DNA of 22,830 nucleotides from Bacteroidota bacterium (lineage in GTDB: Bacteria; Bacteroidota; Bacteroidia; Flavobacteriales; Weeksellaceae), in assembly GCA_018266965.1 (NCBI GenBank), contig JAFDZJ010000295.1:1-22830 (forward strand), in the 5' to 3' direction. The notes under the pieces were generated by a model, which was not told where the DNA came from, made no database searches, and saw only the letters and a list, made by a program, of their open reading frames with translations. The number at the start of each line of letters is the position of its first letter. Positions within the stretch are counted from its first letter, which is position 1. The position numbers and the translations under genes were made by a program. This document shows positions 21,535 through 22,830 of this stretch, in pieces.

Positions 21535-21780
21535 ATGTTTGTTCTATTTATTTTTAGTTTTGTAATCATACTTGCACTGAGTTTTTTAGTAATCATTCTG
21601 AAAAATTTCGGATTTTTGATTATTAAAAATACTTGGGTTGCAATACTGCATTTTTGCTTGTTGTCAGGTATATTTTTATTGATAAAAGATACTATTTTGC
21701 AAGTGTTGTTGTCCACTACGGTTATATGTAGCATCTCTTATTTTTCATTGAAATTGCAAAAGAAAGATTTTCATCAATAA
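21535..21780 (+). CDS. Small membrane protein of unknown function
   Basis: The 81 residues contain about three hydrophobic segments (2-22, 28-50 and 54-72) with a short lysine-rich C-terminus. No family motif is recognised. It is followed after 36 bases by another small membrane protein and then a lipoprotein, all on the plus strand, so they may be one unit. An overlapping minus-strand frame (21513-21734) is its shadow. Composition strongly suggests a real membrane protein, though function is unknown. Confidence 0.6.
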   Translation: MFVLFIFSFVIILALSFLVIILKNFGFLIIKNTWVAILHFCLLSGIFLLIKDTILQVLLSTTVICSISYFSLKLQKKDFHQ

Positions 21781-21816
21781 TTCAAGTTTTACAATCATAA
21801 AAAAAAACACAAAGTT

Positions 21817-22131
21817 ATGCTCCAGATGATATTTACCATACTTGGAATTTTAATATTGATTTATGTTGTCATAATAATATTTGTTTTTTTGTTAAAGGTT
21901 TCCTTTTTTTCATCTTTGGTAGGTGCTTCGTTTGTGTTGGCATCTGTAAAGGTGTATTCCCAAAAATGGTGGGCATGGATTATACAATTTCCATTTCTTA
22001 TATTTTACGGGCTATTTATCTACTTCGAAGGTTGGGCAAGTGTTGGGTACATAGTGTTTTTTCAAATATTGGTTTCCTTATTGATAATTGCACTATTAAG
22101 AATTTCGGAAAAAAACAATTTGAAAATATAA
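21817..22131 (+). CDS. Small integral membrane protein of unknown function
   Basis: The 104 residues form about four hydrophobic segments (3-26, 30-47, 52-71 and 76-95), with a WWAW motif at the start of the third (residues 51-54) and a short charged tail (RISEKNNLKI). The protein is almost entirely embedded. No family is recognised. It lies between the 81-residue membrane protein and the lipoprotein gene, with 36 and 51 bases on either side. Confidence 0.62.
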   Translation: MLQMIFTILGILILIYVVIIIFVFLLKVSFFSSLVGASFVLASVKVYSQKWWAWIIQFPFLIFYGLFIYFEGWASVGYIVFFQILVSLLIIALLRISEKNNLKI

Positions 22132-22133
22132 CA

Positions 22134-22141
22134 TAAATTTG
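22134..22141 (+). promoter_or_regulatory. -7 element for the small lipoprotein gene
   Basis: TAAATTTG matches TAnnTTTG and lies 41 bases before the ATG at 22183. The nearest TTTG is only 11 bases upstream, too near for a -33 box. Confidence 0.35.
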
Positions 22142-22182
22142 AAATTAATAAAAATCTTCCAACTACTAAACAGAGAAAAATT

Positions 22183-22527
22183 ATGAAATTTAAACTAATC
22201 ATATCCATTCTTTATTTGTTTTTATTGAGTTCTTGCGTATCAACAAAAATTAATAAAAATAACCAAGATTACTCAATTTTAAAAGAAAACAAGTACTATA
22301 TTGTAAAAACCAAGGATAGACAAACTTACAGGCATTTCAAATTTTCACAAGAAAATAACGAGGAAATAATAGGATTTTATAAGAACAAGGAATTCCAAAT
22401 TAGCAAATCGGAAATTAAAAAAATAAATAAATTAAGCTTTGTAAATACCGTTGTGGCAGTTGTTTTTCCAATAGCAGTAATTGCTACAGCGACAGCTATT
22501 GTTAGCGATAGATTACAAATGAAATAA
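22183..22527 (+). CDS. Small lipoprotein with C-terminal hydrophobic segment
   Basis: The protein (114 residues) has a type II signal peptide with lipobox LLSSC and lipidated C18. A basic, mixed-strand middle follows (YYIVKTKDRQTYRHFKF, about 38-54, then IIGFYKNKEFQISKSEIKKI), and a second hydrophobic segment lies near 88-107 (VNTVVAVVFPIAVIATATAIV). This layout (lipid anchor, short soluble part, one membrane helix) is also found in other small Bacteroidota lipoproteins of unknown function. It may belong with the two membrane proteins upstream. Confidence 0.7.
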   Translation: MKFKLIISILYLFLLSSCVSTKINKNNQDYSILKENKYYIVKTKDRQTYRHFKFSQENNEEIIGFYKNKEFQISKSEIKKINKLSFVNTVVAVVFPIAVIATATAIVSDRLQMK

Positions 22528-22552
22528 TTTCATTTTTCCAGGTTGAATTTTA

Positions 22553-22566
22553 TTTTGATGTGCTGG
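22553..22566 (+). repeat. Short dispersed repeat TTTTGATGTGCTGG (copy 2)
   Basis: Identical to 17659-17672; it lies 26 bases after the stop codon of the small lipoprotein. Confidence 0.45.
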
Positions 22567-22692
22567 ATTATAAAATGAGGTTTAATCTGAAGTAAAAAAA
22601 ACAATATTTTCTTGTGCCATTATTGTAGGTAATGTACTCAAAAATAGCTGAAAAATCCAAAACTTTTGGACGATAGTAAAACTAATAGTAAA

Positions 22693-22727
22693 CAAAAACT
22701 ACCTTGTTTTTTCAAGGTAGCTTTTGT
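22693..22727. terminator. Bidirectional terminator between the lipoprotein gene and mscL
   Basis: CTACCTTG (22699-22706) pairs with CAAGGTAG (22713-22720); after one A-C mismatch the stem continues CAAAA/TTTTG. It suits the convergent genes on either side. Confidence 0.8.
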
Positions 22728-22743
22728 TTTGATGTAATAAAGA

Positions 22744-22830
22744 TTATTTTTTCAACGCATCTCTTATCTCCATCAGTAATTGGTCTGTTGAAGATGGTGC
22801 TGCTGGTGTTTCTTCCACTGGTTTTTCATT
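22744..22830 (-). CDS. mscL: 3' end of a probable large-conductance mechanosensitive channel gene (partial)
   Basis: The last 28 codons and the TAA stop of a minus-strand gene are in the window. They encode an acidic, Pro/Ala-rich linker (NEKPVEETPAAPSS) followed by TDQLLMEIRDALKK, which resembles the cytoplasmic C-terminal helix of MscL (LL-x-EIRD-x-L-K is its usual ending). MscL opens under membrane tension to save cells from osmotic downshock. The channel body lies outside the window, so the name rests on this tail alone. Confidence 0.6.
   Translation of the reverse strand, partial: NEKPVEETPAAPSSTDQLLMEIRDALKK

Noticed and set aside
1..22830. CRISPR array, tRNA or rRNA genes, replication origin, complete insertion sequence
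   Set aside because: I found no evenly spaced repeats, cloverleaf or rRNA-like sequence, DnaA-box cluster or full transposase; the only transposase trace is the 21269-21415 remnant.

Overview
The window is a stretch of AT-rich chromosome from a member of the Bacteroidota, most likely order Flavobacteriales. The evidence is the promoter form (TTTG or TTG, about 17-20 bases, then TAnnTTTG, repeated in front of many genes), the near absence of Shine-Dalgarno sequences, and a set of clade-typical proteins: a ClpS-type adaptor, a DnaG without zinc ligands, a cyclophilin-FKBP lipoprotein, a membrane pyrophosphatase with an OmpA tail, a free-standing MnmD and a PIN toxin module. I cannot name the genus from sequence alone.

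Layout. 1-1740: a CBS-domain CNNM/CorC-type membrane protein followed by clpS, ending at a bidirectional terminator. 1816-5565, all on the minus strand: an apparent operon of LpxL-like acyltransferase, family 2 glycosyltransferase and DEDDh exonuclease, then a PIN-type toxin-antitoxin cassette lying between two identical 77-bp copies of the exonuclease 3' end, then rplS with its own promoter. 5694-10769, plus strand: a tiny membrane protein, a secreted thioredoxin-like protein, a membrane-anchored hypothetical, soluble inorganic pyrophosphatase and a membrane pyrophosphatase fused to an OmpA-like domain. 10848-17381: mnmD (minus), ilvE, the dual-family immunophilin, dnaG, clpP and a short ssb. 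17382-18309: an accessory pocket with an orphan terminator, an imperfect palindromic element and a YoeB-type toxin-antitoxin pair. 18422-22527: the ABC-F ATPase Uup, an alpha/beta-hydrolase lipoprotein, an eroded IS1595/ISXO2-like transposase fragment, two small membrane proteins and a small lipoprotein. The window ends in the 3' end of a gene that looks like mscL (minus).

How the genes relate. Most are housekeeping genes in short units separated by clear hairpin terminators. Two pyrophosphate-consuming enzymes sit next to each other: the soluble enzyme discards the bond energy as heat, whereas the membrane enzyme stores it as an ion gradient and may be tied to peptidoglycan by its OmpA tail. 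ClpS and ClpP belong to the same protease system but are 14 kb apart. The parts most worth a second look are the toxin-antitoxin cassette inside a duplicated gene end, the pyrophosphatase-OmpA fusion, the zinc-ligand-free primase and the 17.4-17.8 kb non-coding region. I did not see a clearly new defence or biosynthetic system, a CRISPR array, or any tRNA or rRNA gene.
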